DNA from: Phenylobacterium deserti
GTDB lineage: Bacteria > Pseudomonadota > Alphaproteobacteria > Caulobacterales > Caulobacteraceae
NCBI RefSeq assembly: GCF_003254705.1
Contig: NZ_QFYR01000003.1
Coordinates: 372,001-436,000, forward strand
Reading direction: 5' to 3'
Length of the DNA stretch: 64,000 bases
Part shown: piece by piece, positions 36,001-47,610 of the stretch
Layout of the letters: every line of letters starts with the position of its first letter
How positions within the stretch are numbered: the first letter of the stretch is position 1
Program-made: the position numbers and the translations under genes
Notes under the pieces: model-generated
The model's database searches: none
Seen by the model: only the letters and a program-made list of their open reading frames with translations
Told to the model about the DNA's origin: nothing

Positions 36001-37986
36001 ATGGCGGCAGTGGAGACGGCGGACCGCGGACGCGTGGAGCTGACGGTCCGGGGGATCGTGCTGGGGGTGCTGATCACCCTCGTGTTCACGGCGGCCAACG
36101 TCTACCTCGGCCTGCGGGTCGGCCTGACCTTCGCCTCCTCGATCCCGGCCGCGGTGATCTCCATGGCCCTGCTGCGGGCCTTCAAGAACTCGTCCATCTA
36201 CGAGAACAACATCGTCCAGACGGTGGCCTCGGCCGCCGGCGCCATGGCCTCGGTGATCTTCGTGCTGCCGGGCCTGGTGATGATCGGCGCCTGGACGGGC
36301 TTTCCGTTCTGGACCTCGTTCGGCATCTGCGCGATCGGCGGGGTGCTCGGTGTGATGTACACCATCCCCCTGCGCCGGGCGCTGGTGACCCAGTCCGACC
36401 TGCCCTACCCCGAAGGCGTCGCCGCCGCGGAGGTGCTGAAGGTGGGCTCGGGGTCGCGGGCCGACACGCCGGAAGCCGCGGCCGAGGGCAAGCAGGGGCT
36501 GATCGGCATTCTCCTGGGCTCGGTGGCCTCGGCGCTCTACGCCGCGCTGACCGCCTCGCGCGTGTTCGCCGCCGAGATCGCCGCCTACTTCCGCATTCCG
36601 ACCGGCGGTGTCACGGGCCTGGGCGGGTCGGCGTCGCTGGCGCTGTTCGGCGCCGGCCACCTGATGGGCATGGCGGTGGGCATGGCCATGCTCACCGGCC
36701 TGATCATCGCCTGGGGTTTCGCCGTCCCGATCCTCAGCACCCTGACGCCTGCCGCCGGCCCCGCCGCGGATGTGGCGGGCGAGGTCTGGAGCACCAAGGT
36801 GCGCTTCATCGGCGCCGGCGCCATCGGGGTGGCGGCGATCTGGACCCTGGCCAAGCTGATCGGGCCGGTGGGCGCGGGCCTGACCTCGGCCGTGGCGGCG
36901 CAGCGTCAGCGGCGCTCGGGCGGCGGCGCGCTGCTGGGGCGGACCGAGCAGGACATGCCGATCGGCATCGTCGGCCTGATCGCCCTGCTCTGCCTCGTGC
37001 CCATGGCGATCCTGATCATGCGGTTCCTGGCAGGCGGTCCGCTGGCCTCGGTGATCGGGCCGCTGACCCTTTCGGCCATGCTCTATGTGGTGATCGCCGG
37101 CTTCGCCGTGGCGGCGGTTTGCGGCTACATGGCCGGCCTGATCGGCTCGTCCAACAGCCCGGTGAGCGGCATGGCGATCCTGGCGGTGCTGGGCGCCGCG
37201 GTGCTGACCGCCGTGATCGGGCGGGCCGCCCTGCCGGACGCCGACACGCGGCCGCTGGTGGCCTTCGCCCTGCTGGTCACGGGGGTGCTGCTGGCCGTGG
37301 CCGTGGCCGCCAACGACAACCTGCAGGACCTGAAGACCGGCCAACTGGTGGACGCCACGCCGTGGCGCCAGCAGGCCGCGCTGGTGGTCGGCGTGGTCGC
37401 CGGCTCGGCGATGATCCCGCCGATCTTGGAGCTGCTGAATAAGGCCTATGGCTTCGCCGGCGCGCCCAACAGCCAGGCGATCGCGGCGGACCCGCTGCCC
37501 GCCCCGCAAGCGACGCTGATCTCCACCCTGGCCAAGGGCGTGATCGACGGCCAGCTCGACTGGGGCCTGATCGGCGTCGGCGGGCTGATTGGCGTGGTGC
37601 TGGTGGCGACGGACGCCTTCCTGCGCCGTGGCGGCAAGTACAGCCTGCCGCCCCTGGGCGTCGGCATGGCGATCTACCTGCCGGTGACGGTGACCGCCCC
37701 GGTGGTGATCGGCGCGGTGTCCGGCTGGATCTTTGACCGGACCGTGGAGAAGCGGGCCGGCGGCGAAGTGGCCAAGCGCCTGGGCGTGCTGGTGGTCTCC
37801 GGCTTCATCGTAGGCGAGAGCCTGTTCAACGTGGCCCTGGCCGGGCTGATCGTCGGAACCGGCAACGGCGCGCCGTTGGCCCTGGCGCCGGAAGGCTTCG
37901 GCCCCGGCGTGCTGCTGGCGCTGGTCGGCTACATCGCGGTGGCCGCCGGCGTCTACGCCTGGGCCGGGAAGCGCCGAGCCGCTTGA
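36001..37986 (+). CDS. OPT family oligopeptide/siderophore transporter
   Basis: This 661-residue integral membrane protein has about 14-16 helices. OPT signatures include TAANVYLGLRVGLTFASSIP, the YENNIVQTVASAAGAMASV segment and LPYPEGVAAAEVL. OPT proteins import oligopeptides or metal chelates with protons. The ATG at 36001 has GGGAGAG upstream. No neighbouring gene indicates the substrate. Confidence 0.93.
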   Translation: MAAVETADRGRVELTVRGIVLGVLITLVFTAANVYLGLRVGLTFASSIPAAVISMALLRAFKNSSIYENNIVQTVASAAGAMASVIFVLPGLVMIGAWTGFPFWTSFGICAIGGVLGVMYTIPLRRALVTQSDLPYPEGVAAAEVLKVGSGSRADTPEAAAEGKQGLIGILLGSVASALYAALTASRVFAAEIAAYFRIPTGGVTGLGGSASLALFGAGHLMGMAVGMAMLTGLIIAWGFAVPILSTLTPAAGPAADVAGEVWSTKVRFIGAGAIGVAAIWTLAKLIGPVGAGLTSAVAAQRQRRSGGGALLGRTEQDMPIGIVGLIALLCLVPMAILIMRFLAGGPLASVIGPLTLSAMLYVVIAGFAVAAVCGYMAGLIGSSNSPVSGMAILAVLGAAVLTAVIGRAALPDADTRPLVAFALLVTGVLLAVAVAANDNLQDLKTGQLVDATPWRQQAALVVGVVAGSAMIPPILELLNKAYGFAGAPNSQAIAADPLPAPQATLISTLAKGVIDGQLDWGLIGVGGLIGVVLVATDAFLRRGGKYSLPPLGVGMAIYLPVTVTAPVVIGAVSGWIFDRTVEKRAGGEVAKRLGVLVVSGFIVGESLFNVALAGLIVGTGNGAPLALAPEGFGPGVLLALVGYIAVAAGVYAWAGKRRAA

Positions 37987-38057
37987 CCGAAGGCCTCGCC
38001 GCGGACTTGTTGCCACCGTGGTGTCAGCAGGACGCGGCGGGGCGCCGCAGCCGCTTC

Positions 38058-38072
38058 GTTCACCTTGCGTTC
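38058..38072. promoter_or_regulatory. LexA (SOS) box upstream of uvrA
   Basis: GTTC-ACCTTGC-GTTC at 38058-38072 exactly matches the alphaproteobacterial LexA direct-repeat consensus GTTC-N7-GTTC. It lies 82 nt before the uvrA start, so DNA damage should induce uvrA. Confidence 0.85.
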
Positions 38073-38153
38073 GCTGGTATGAGTGACTCGGCGAACTACA
38101 TTAGGCAATCCCCGCCGGGACCGCCTGGCGGGCTTTGAACGTTCCGGGACAAT

Positions 38154-41054
<2,901 letters not shown>

Positions 41055-41200
41055 GGATCGTAACGGCGGCGGGCCTGGCGCCCGTCAGCCGTGCAGCCGG
41101 TTCCGAGGTTCTCGCGTGGAGTGTCGTAAACCCGACCGACTGTGACTCTTCCCGGGCGTAGTCTGCCGCCAGCATGCCGGTCCGCGTGACGTAGCGCGGC

Positions 41201-42439
41201 ATGCTCACACCCCTCAGTGAGCCAGTGCAGCGTATGACACCGTCGCGGTACCTTGCCTTCGCGCGGGCCGTCCAGGCCCTGGGCCGCGCCCAGGATCGCG
41301 CGGCGGTGGTGGACGCCGTGCGGCAGGCGGCGCGGGAGGTGTCCGGCGCCAGCGGGATCTCCATGTCCCTGCGTGACGGCGAAGAGTGCGTCTATGTCGC
41401 CGAAGACGCCGACTTCGAGCTTTGGACGGGTCAACGCTTCGCGCTGGAGGACTGCATTTCCGGCTGGAGCATCATGTCCGGCCAGCAGGCGATCATCCCC
41501 GACATCTACGCGGACATGCGCGTGCCGCATGCGGCCTATGAGAAGACGCCGATCCGCAGCTTGGTGATGACGCCGATCGGCGAGCCCAATCCGTTCGGGG
41601 CGCTGGGCGCCTACTGGGACGAGCTGGACGGCCCGCAGCCCGGCGATGCGGAGATGCTCACCGCGCTGGCCGCAGTGGTGGGCTCCACCTTGCGGGCCAT
41701 CGATCTGGCCGAGGTCCTGCGGCTGGACCGCGAACGGGCCGAGCGGCTGTACCGGGAAAGCAAGGAGCTGCTGCGCAGCCAGGCCGAGGCCGAGCGGCAC
41801 CAGACGCTGCTGATCAACGAGCTCAATCACCGGGTCAAGAACACCCTGACGATCATCCAGGGCGTGGCGCGCCAGACGCTGCGCGGGGCGACCAGCCTGG
41901 ACGACGCCCACGACTCTTTCGAAGCGCGTCTGCATACGCTGGCGGCGGCGCACACCCTGCTGACCAGCCTGGGATGGCGCCCGGTGATGGTGCGCGATCT
42001 GCTGGCCAGCGCCACGGCCGCCTTTGAGCCGGCCACGCACCAAGCCTTCAGCCTGGACGGCCCGGATCTTCGCCTGAGCCCGAGCACGGCGGTGGCCATG
42101 GCCTTGGCGCTGCATGAGCTCGGGACCAATGCGGCCAAGTACGGCGCGCTGTCGTCAGAGAGCGGCCAGGTCGACATCCGATGGTGGCTGGCGCGCAGCC
42201 CGGATGGGCCGCGGTTGCGGCTGATGTGGCGCGAGAGCGGAGGACCGCCCGTCGTGCCGCCGTCACGGCGGGGGTTCGGCTCGCGCCTGCTGGAAAGCGG
42301 GCTGGCCCGGGAGCTTCAGGGCGCGGTGCGGCTGGAGTTCCCCAGCACGGGCGTGATCTGCCACATCGACGCGCCTGCGCCGCTGCCCGGCGAGCTGAAC
42401 GGCGGCCCCTCGCCAGAGATGGGCCGGGTCGGGGCTTAA
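41201..42439 (+). CDS. HWE-type sensor histidine kinase with GAF domain
   Basis: This 412-residue cytoplasmic kinase has an N-terminal GAF sensor (about 20-165) and a linker helix, then an HWE/HisKA_2 core. The phosphorylated histidine is H210 in NELNHRVKNTLTIIQG. The ATP-binding N box ALHELGTNAAKYGALS and the family's WRESGGPPV and GFGSRLL motifs follow. No membrane helix or adjacent response regulator is seen, so the partner is unknown. Starts at 41201 and 41234 are both possible. The TTAA stop bases are shared with the convergent membrane-protein gene. Confidence 0.9.
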   Translation: MLTPLSEPVQRMTPSRYLAFARAVQALGRAQDRAAVVDAVRQAAREVSGASGISMSLRDGEECVYVAEDADFELWTGQRFALEDCISGWSIMSGQQAIIPDIYADMRVPHAAYEKTPIRSLVMTPIGEPNPFGALGAYWDELDGPQPGDAEMLTALAAVVGSTLRAIDLAEVLRLDRERAERLYRESKELLRSQAEAERHQTLLINELNHRVKNTLTIIQGVARQTLRGATSLDDAHDSFEARLHTLAAAHTLLTSLGWRPVMVRDLLASATAAFEPATHQAFSLDGPDLRLSPSTAVAMALALHELGTNAAKYGALSSESGQVDIRWWLARSPDGPRLRLMWRESGGPPVVPPSRRGFGSRLLESGLARELQGAVRLEFPSTGVICHIDAPAPLPGELNGGPSPEMGRVGA

Positions 42440-43275
42440 GCCTCCGCCGCCACTTCCTGCGGCGCCGGTCCCACCAGGGCTTTGTAGGTGGCGACCAGGG
42501 GCGCCTGGCTGAGCACCCAGAGCACGGGGGCGAAGAGCACCTGCAGCAGCAGCTGGAGCAGGAAGCGGCCGGGATGCCGCTCCAGGGTAGCCTGACCGAC
42601 GAGGCTGGCGAGATCGTCGAAGCCGGTCAGGGCGCCGGTGAGGACGAGCTGAAGGATCCAGGCGCCGATCCACACGACGCCCAGCAGGCAGGCGGTGATC
42701 ACGCACATGCCGAGGACAGCCCAGGTGCGACCATGCGTCAGCCGCCAGGAGCGGGCGAAATCGATGCGACGCTCGGCGAAGCTGATCACGCCCGCGAGGC
42801 TGAAGCGCACGCCGAGCCAGATCGCCAGGGCCACAGGCACCAGCGCAAAGGCCACGCCGCCCGCCAGGCCGCCCTGCCCCTGCAGCGCGCGCCCGACCAG
42901 CGCGATGCACGCCGCCAGGATGCCCCACGCGACGATGCCGATCAGCCAGACGACCACCAGGCGCGCCTCTTCCTTGCCGACGCGCAGGAACAGATAGGCC
43001 GGCTCCTCCGGGCGCAGCATCAGGCGGAAGACGCCGCAGACCAGGATCGCGCCGGCCAGAAGGGTCGCCAGGAGGCCGATGGCCCCGGCGATCACCGCCG
43101 CCACCGGGCTGGCGCCTGCCGCCGCGCCGATGGCCACGACGATGACGCTGGCCACAATGGCCGTGGCGATCACGATCAGCAGATTGGCCATCGACCAGCC
43201 GACGATCACGCGCCAGCGCTGTCCGATCAGGCGAAAGCCGGCGATGGCCGCATCGCTGGCGGAAAACTCGCTCAT
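42436..43275 (-). CDS. Multi-helix membrane protein, paralogue of the next gene
   Basis: This 279-residue protein starts MSEFSASDAAIAGFRLIGQR and has about six membrane helices. A conserved loop reads RFSLAGVISFAERRIDFARS followed by WRLTHGRTWAVLG. The same pattern occurs in the upstream gene (43315-44241), showing an ancient duplication. I do not recognise a named function. AAGGGG precedes the ATG. It is convergent with the kinase gene and shares its stop bases. Confidence 0.75.
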   Translation of the reverse strand: MSEFSASDAAIAGFRLIGQRWRVIVGWSMANLLIVIATAIVASVIVVAIGAAAGASPVAAVIAGAIGLLATLLAGAILVCGVFRLMLRPEEPAYLFLRVGKEEARLVVVWLIGIVAWGILAACIALVGRALQGQGGLAGGVAFALVPVALAIWLGVRFSLAGVISFAERRIDFARSWRLTHGRTWAVLGMCVITACLLGVVWIGAWILQLVLTGALTGFDDLASLVGQATLERHPGRFLLQLLLQVLFAPVLWVLSQAPLVATYKALVGPAPQEVAAEA

Positions 43276-43314
43276 CCAAACCCCTTCAGGGACGATACGC
43301 GTCCCGCCCGCACC

Positions 43315-44241
43315 TTAGCCGTGGTCGGCAGGCCGGCTCAACGGGGCGGCCGGCGCATCACCGTGCAGCCGCTGGTAGACCCAGGCCCCCGGCGCGGCGA
43401 TCACCGCGTAGTAAAGGGCGGTGATCAGGCTGCCGACCAGCATGTAGGCCAGCATCAGCGGGTTGAAGTAGGCCGCGAGCGAGGTCTGGTCCGGATCGAA
43501 CATCCGGCTGACGTCCTCCATCTGGCCGCCGGCCAGGAGCACCACGATGCCGGCCACGGCGGTGAACAGCACCAAGGTGACGATGGTCACCACGATCATG
43601 CAGAACAGGGCCAGCACATAAGCTCCCAACAGCCGCCAGAAGGCGCCGCGGGTGAGCGGCCAGGAATCGAAGATGGCGAAGCGGCGCTCGGCGAAGGTGA
43701 TCACCGGCGCGAGCGACAGCCGGATCGCGACATAAATGACGAGGCCGATGGCGAACAGCTCGGCGGCGACGCCGACGAAGGCGCCGACGCCCTGGCCGCC
43801 CATGCCGGCGATCGCCGCCAGCAGCGCCGCGGCGATGGTGACGCCCACCAGGCCGGCGATGGCCAGGCCGAGGTAGATCAAGGTCAAACCCATCAGCCGC
43901 AGCTCGTCACGGCCCAGACGCAGGTAGCCCCAGCGGGTGTCGTCGTGGCGCAGGATGATGCGGTAGACCGCCGCCGCCATCACGCACTGGATGGCGAGCC
44001 CGAAGACGAGCAGCGGAGCCATGGCGATCATGGCGTGCAGGAAGGTGCTGGCGTCCGGGGTGGTGTCCGACTGCAGCGTCTCCATGGCCGTGCGCACCTC
44101 GGCCGGCATGCTGACGGTGACCAGCGCGCCCAGCAGGCTCACGGCGAAAGAAAACAGCACCCACAGGCCAAACGCCCGGCGATTCTCCCGCGCGACCCGA
44201 AAGCCTTCCAGGCCGGCTTCGCTCGGCGAAAACTGGTTCAT
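43315..44241 (-). CDS. Multi-helix membrane protein, paralogue of the previous gene
   Basis: This 308-residue protein from the ATG at 44241 (AAGGGA upstream) starts MNQFSPSEAGLEGFRVAREN. Helices follow, with the shared loop RLSLAPVITFAERRFAIFDS then WPLTRGAFWRLLG. Compared with its neighbour, the loop between the first two helices is longer (about 30 residues, MPAEVRTAMETLQSDTT). Function unknown. The start is 127 nt from the divergent trmFO start, so a shared promoter region is possible. Confidence 0.76.
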   Translation of the reverse strand: MNQFSPSEAGLEGFRVARENRRAFGLWVLFSFAVSLLGALVTVSMPAEVRTAMETLQSDTTPDASTFLHAMIAMAPLLVFGLAIQCVMAAAVYRIILRHDDTRWGYLRLGRDELRLMGLTLIYLGLAIAGLVGVTIAAALLAAIAGMGGQGVGAFVGVAAELFAIGLVIYVAIRLSLAPVITFAERRFAIFDSWPLTRGAFWRLLGAYVLALFCMIVVTIVTLVLFTAVAGIVVLLAGGQMEDVSRMFDPDQTSLAAYFNPLMLAYMLVGSLITALYYAVIAAPGAWVYQRLHGDAPAAPLSRPADHG

Positions 44242-44368
44242 TCTCGTCCCTTGGACCGACGCCTTCATGCGAACGAGTCGGACTTGCTTTGGCTGCAAAC
44301 TAGGGCCGCGCAAGCGCGACGCAAGGCCCCGCTCGCGATGGCGACCGATCGTTGCTAGTTAGCCGCGC

Positions 44369-45781
44369 ATGACGACATCTTCCCACAAGCCCGTGCACGT
44401 GATCGGCGGCGGATTGGCCGGCTCGGAAGCGGCCTGGCAGATCGCCAGCGCCGGCGTTCCGGTGGTGCTGCACGAGATGCGGCCAGTGCGCGGCACCGAC
44501 GCCCACCACACCGACAAGCTGGCCGAACTGGTCTGCTCCAACTCCTTCCGGGCCGATGACTGGGCCGGCAATGCGGTGGGCCTGCTGCATGCCGAGATGC
44601 GCAAGCTGGACTCCATCATCATGGGCTGCGGCGACGCGCACCAGGTGCCGGCCGGCGGCGCGCTGGCGGTGGACCGGGACGGGTTCTCCGGCGCGGTGAC
44701 CGAGCGCCTGGAAGCGCACCCCCTGGTGACCATCAGCCGCGAGGAAGTGGCCGGCCTGCCGCCGGAGGAGTGGGACAGCGTGGTGGTGGCCACCGGCCCC
44801 CTCACCTCGCCCGACTTGGCGGACGCGATCCTGGACCTGACGGGCGAAGGCCAGCTGTCGTTCTTCGACGCCATCGCGCCGATCGTGAACTTCGAGTCCA
44901 TCGACATGGACGTGGCCTGGCGGCAGTCGCGCTACGACAAGGAAGGCCCCGGCGGAGACGCGGCGGCCTACATCAACTGCCCAATGGACAAGGACCAGTA
45001 CGAGGCGTTCATCGACGCCCTGCTGGCGGGCCCCAAGGCCGAGTTCAAGGACTGGGAGCACGTGCCCTACTTCGACGGCTGCCTGCCGATCGAAGTGATG
45101 GCCGAGCGGGGACGCGAGACCCTGCGCCACGGGCCGATGAAGCCGGTGGGCCTGACGAACGCCCACAAGCCGGACCAGAAGCCCTGGGCGGTCGTCCAGC
45201 TGCGGCAGGACAATGCGCTGGGCACGCTGTGGAACATGGTCGGCTTCCAGACCAAGCTGAAGCACGGGGCGCAGTCGGAGATCTTCCGGATGATCCCGGG
45301 GCTGGAGAAGGCCGTGTTCGCGCGGCTGGGCGGCCTGCACCGCAACACCTTCCTGAACAGCCCGCGCCTGCTGGACCGTCAGCTGCGCCTGAAGGCCGCC
45401 CCTCGGCTGCGGTTCGCAGGCCAGGTCACCGGCGTCGAAGGCTATGTGGAAAGCGCCGCCATCGGCTTGATCGCCGGACGGCTGGCCGCCGCCGAGAGGC
45501 TGGGCCGCACGCTGGAGGCGCCGCCCGCCACGACCGCGCTGGGCGCCCTGGTGAACCACATCACCGGCGGGCACCTGGAAGGCGGGGCCGGCTCGTTCCA
45601 GCCGATGAACATCAACTACGGCCTGCTGCCGCCGCTGGAAGCGCCCAAGCGCGACGCCGAAGGCAAGCGGCTGCCGAACAAGGAGCGCGGTCGGGCCAAG
45701 AAGCGGCTGATGGGCGAGCGCGCCCTGGCCGACCTGGCCGCCTGGACGACCGGGGCTCCGGTGCTGGAAGCGGCTGAATAG
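44369..45781 (+). CDS. trmFO: Methylenetetrahydrofolate-tRNA-(uracil-5)-methyltransferase TrmFO
   Basis: This 470-residue flavoprotein methylates U54 of tRNA to ribothymidine using methylene-THF and NADPH. The FAD motif [17 protein letters not shown] begins near residue 10. Conserved [12 protein letters not shown] and [12 protein letters not shown] follow, and a C-terminal [19 protein letters not shown] segment completes the family pattern. Length is standard. It occurs close to secDF here. Confidence 0.96.
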   Translation: MTTSSHKPVHVIGGGLAGSEAAWQIASAGVPVVLHEMRPVRGTDAHHTDKLAELVCSNSFRADDWAGNAVGLLHAEMRKLDSIIMGCGDAHQVPAGGALAVDRDGFSGAVTERLEAHPLVTISREEVAGLPPEEWDSVVVATGPLTSPDLADAILDLTGEGQLSFFDAIAPIVNFESIDMDVAWRQSRYDKEGPGGDAAAYINCPMDKDQYEAFIDALLAGPKAEFKDWEHVPYFDGCLPIEVMAERGRETLRHGPMKPVGLTNAHKPDQKPWAVVQLRQDNALGTLWNMVGFQTKLKHGAQSEIFRMIPGLEKAVFARLGGLHRNTFLNSPRLLDRQLRLKAAPRLRFAGQVTGVEGYVESAAIGLIAGRLAAAERLGRTLEAPPATTALGALVNHITGGHLEGGAGSFQPMNINYGLLPPLEAPKRDAEGKRLPNKERGRAKKRLMGERALADLAAWTTGAPVLEAAE

Positions 45782-45784
45782 GCG

Positions 45785-46471
45785 CTAGAGCCGGCCCCGC
45801 GCCACCGCCAGGGTGAGCCGCAGCCGGCTGCGCAAGCCCGACGGCGTATGCCCCGCCGCCCGCTCCGCCGCGAAGGTGGCGTGGGCGACCGCCGGAAAGG
45901 CGGCCACGCCGAGGCTGCGGACGCTGCGCCGGGCCTCGGTGAGCAGCCGATCGAAGACGGGCCGCAGGTGCGGCTGGTCAGGCACGCGTCGCGCCAGGGC
46001 CCAAGCCGCGCCAGGAGTTCCCGCCGGGCCGGTGTGCGCGTCAGGATCGAGAATGCGGGCCGCCAGCTCGGCGGCGACGCCGCCGGTCTCGCGCGCCCAG
46101 TCGAGCGCCTCCGTCTCGTCCATGGCCGCGGGATCGAGCTCGCGGTAGCGCGTGTCGATCATCGCCTGCAGGGCCGCGCGGGGCAGCTCGCGACGTCGCA
46201 CGGCCAGCGCCAGCGCCTGGGCGGTGGGATGGCGGCGGACTTCCCTGCCCTCGAACACCTCGTCCAGCACCTCGCCCCACCACGTCAGGCGGATCTCACC
46301 GAGGATCGGGTTCGACGCCACGCGGGGCGCGCGGGCGACCTCGTGGTCGAATGCGTAGAGGGCCAGGACATCGGCTCGCTTGTCGGCATCGGCGATGAAG
46401 CGGCTCGACGCCCAACGATCGGGGTCCACGCGGCGCACCAGGGCGTCGAGGTCGGTGGGATCTTCGCTCAT
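45785..46471 (-). CDS. Squalene/phytoene synthase family protein (NDUFAF6-like)
   Basis: About 228 residues from the ATG at 46471. The sequence RRVDPDRWASSRFIADADKR, then ALYAFDHEVARAPR and EIRLTWWGEVLDEV, is typical of the NDUFAF6 branch of the squalene/phytoene synthase fold. The two aspartate-rich catalytic motifs of true prenyl synthases are not evident. Human NDUFAF6 helps assemble respiratory complex I; bacterial homologues are poorly studied. It is convergent with trmFO, 3 nt apart. Confidence 0.82.
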   Translation of the reverse strand: MSEDPTDLDALVRRVDPDRWASSRFIADADKRADVLALYAFDHEVARAPRVASNPILGEIRLTWWGEVLDEVFEGREVRRHPTAQALALAVRRRELPRAALQAMIDTRYRELDPAAMDETEALDWARETGGVAAELAARILDPDAHTGPAGTPGAAWALARRVPDQPHLRPVFDRLLTEARRSVRSLGVAAFPAVAHATFAAERAAGHTPSGLRSRLRLTLAVARGRL

Positions 46472-46483
46472 CACGCTCACACA

Positions 46484-46515
46484 CAAGCAAAAGGCCCGCC
46501 GGTGAGGCGGGCCTT
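46484..46515 (-). terminator. Intrinsic terminator for the PuuD-like gene
   Basis: On the minus strand a 10-bp stem (46491-46500 with 46506-46515, arms of AAGGCCCGCC type, 5-nt loop) is followed by TTTTGCTTG. It lies 24 nt after the stop of the PuuD-like gene and before the start of the NDUFAF6-like gene, so the latter is probably transcribed separately. Confidence 0.85.
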
Positions 46516-46538
46516 CCGATCCTAGATCGCTTCGGCTG

Positions 46539-47150
46539 CTAGCCGAAGATGGTCTGGGTCATGGTCATGGTCACCAGCATCGGCACCGACAGCAGGGTGT
46601 TGATGCGGGAGAACAGCATCGCCTTGCGGGCGGCGGCCGCCTTTTGCTCTGGCGTGCCTTCCTTGATGCCCAGGGCGATCTTCTGCGCCGGCCAGATGAA
46701 GTGCCAGACGTTGAAGAACATCACCGTGGCCAGCCACATGCCGAGACCGATGAAGGTGTGCTGCGGGACCTGGAAACCTTCGGTGGCGCCCAGGGTGATC
46801 GCCTCGACCAGATAGCCGCGGGTGTAGGCCAAGATCACGCCGGCGACCCAGGTCAGCAGAGCCGCCCAGCGGAACCAGAACAGCGCCTCGGGCGCGATGT
46901 ACTTGGAGACCGCCGGCTTCAGCTCGGCGGGGATCTCCGGCATTTTCCGGATCTGGACGAAGTTGAAGTAGTACAGCAGGCCAATCCACATGATGCCGAA
47001 CAGCGTGTGGAGCCAGCGGAACACGGCCTGCCAGAAGATCGCGTCCGGCGAAGCCTCGTGATGCATCAGGTACCCAACCACGATGACCAGCGCCAGCAGG
47101 AAGCTGACGATCATCGTGTTGCGCAGATTTGAAAGCAGTCCGGCCATCAT
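46539..47150 (-). CDS. PuuD-like integral membrane protein
   Basis: This 203-residue protein has about five to six membrane helices and begins MMAGLLSNLRNTMIVSFLLA. Conserved histidines lie in RWLHTLFGIMWIG, PQHTFIGLGMW and VWHFIWPAQK. The pattern matches the membrane domain of PuuD urate oxidase without the C-terminal cytochrome c domain. Urate activity is therefore uncertain. GAGGGG precedes the ATG. Confidence 0.82.
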   Translation of the reverse strand: MMAGLLSNLRNTMIVSFLLALVIVVGYLMHHEASPDAIFWQAVFRWLHTLFGIMWIGLLYYFNFVQIRKMPEIPAELKPAVSKYIAPEALFWFRWAALLTWVAGVILAYTRGYLVEAITLGATEGFQVPQHTFIGLGMWLATVMFFNVWHFIWPAQKIALGIKEGTPEQKAAAARKAMLFSRINTLLSVPMLVTMTMTQTIFG

Positions 47151-47227
47151 GAGCCCCTCGATTCCCTACCCTGATACTCAGGTATAGGTTGTTTCGCAGC
47201 GGCCTGGAAGCTGAGCGCGACTAGGGC

Positions 47228-47587
47228 TCAGACGGCGATCAGGGCGGCGGCGAGACGGCGGCCCTCGGCGGTCAGGACGTTGTAGAGCCGGGCGGCGGCG
47301 GGCGTGTCCATGAACTCCAGCCCGATGCCGGCCTGCTGGAGCGCTTCGCGGACGGGACGCGGCGGCATGGCGTTGCGGGCGCCGACGCCCAGCAGCACGA
47401 ACTCCACCTCCACCCGGCCGGCGGCGAGCACCGGCTCAAGGCTTTCGGGCGTGAGCTCGGCCAGGGAGGTCACCGACCAGCTGCGCGGCTCGTCGGCGAC
47501 GATCAGCACCGAGCCGTCGTGCCGCGCCCCGTCCAGGCGAAAGCCGCCGTCGCCATAGGCGTCGATGGACGGGGCGTTGCGCGCCAT
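47228..47587 (-). CDS. Mth938-fold protein (NDUFAF3-like)
   Basis: This 119-residue protein has the Mth938 fold: YGDGGFRLDGARHDGSVL, then VEFVLLGVGARNAMPPRPVR and the C-terminal YNVLTAEGRRLAAALIAV. Human NDUFAF3 (C3orf60) belongs to this family and acts in complex I assembly. In alphaproteobacteria the gene recurs downstream of secDF, as here, 23 nt after the secF stop. Its bacterial role is not firmly established. Confidence 0.88.
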   Translation of the reverse strand: MARNAPSIDAYGDGGFRLDGARHDGSVLIVADEPRSWSVTSLAELTPESLEPVLAAGRVEVEFVLLGVGARNAMPPRPVREALQQAGIGLEFMDTPAAARLYNVLTAEGRRLAAALIAV

Positions 47588-47610
47588 GAAGCCGCTCCCT
47601 TACGTCTGGG

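Noticed and set aside
35956..38016. A 686-codon minus-strand frame opposite the OPT transporter
   Set aside because: Its composition (long runs of His, Gln, Gly, Arg) mirrors the transporter codons; no recognisable domain.
41101..41113. GTTC-N4-GTTC after uvrA as a second LexA box
   Set aside because: The spacing is 4 rather than 7, and it lies downstream of uvrA without a clear target.
42181..44358. A 725-codon plus-strand frame opposite the two membrane-protein genes
   Set aside because: It is a shadow of GC-rich membrane-protein codons, full of His/Asp/Gln, with no fold signature.
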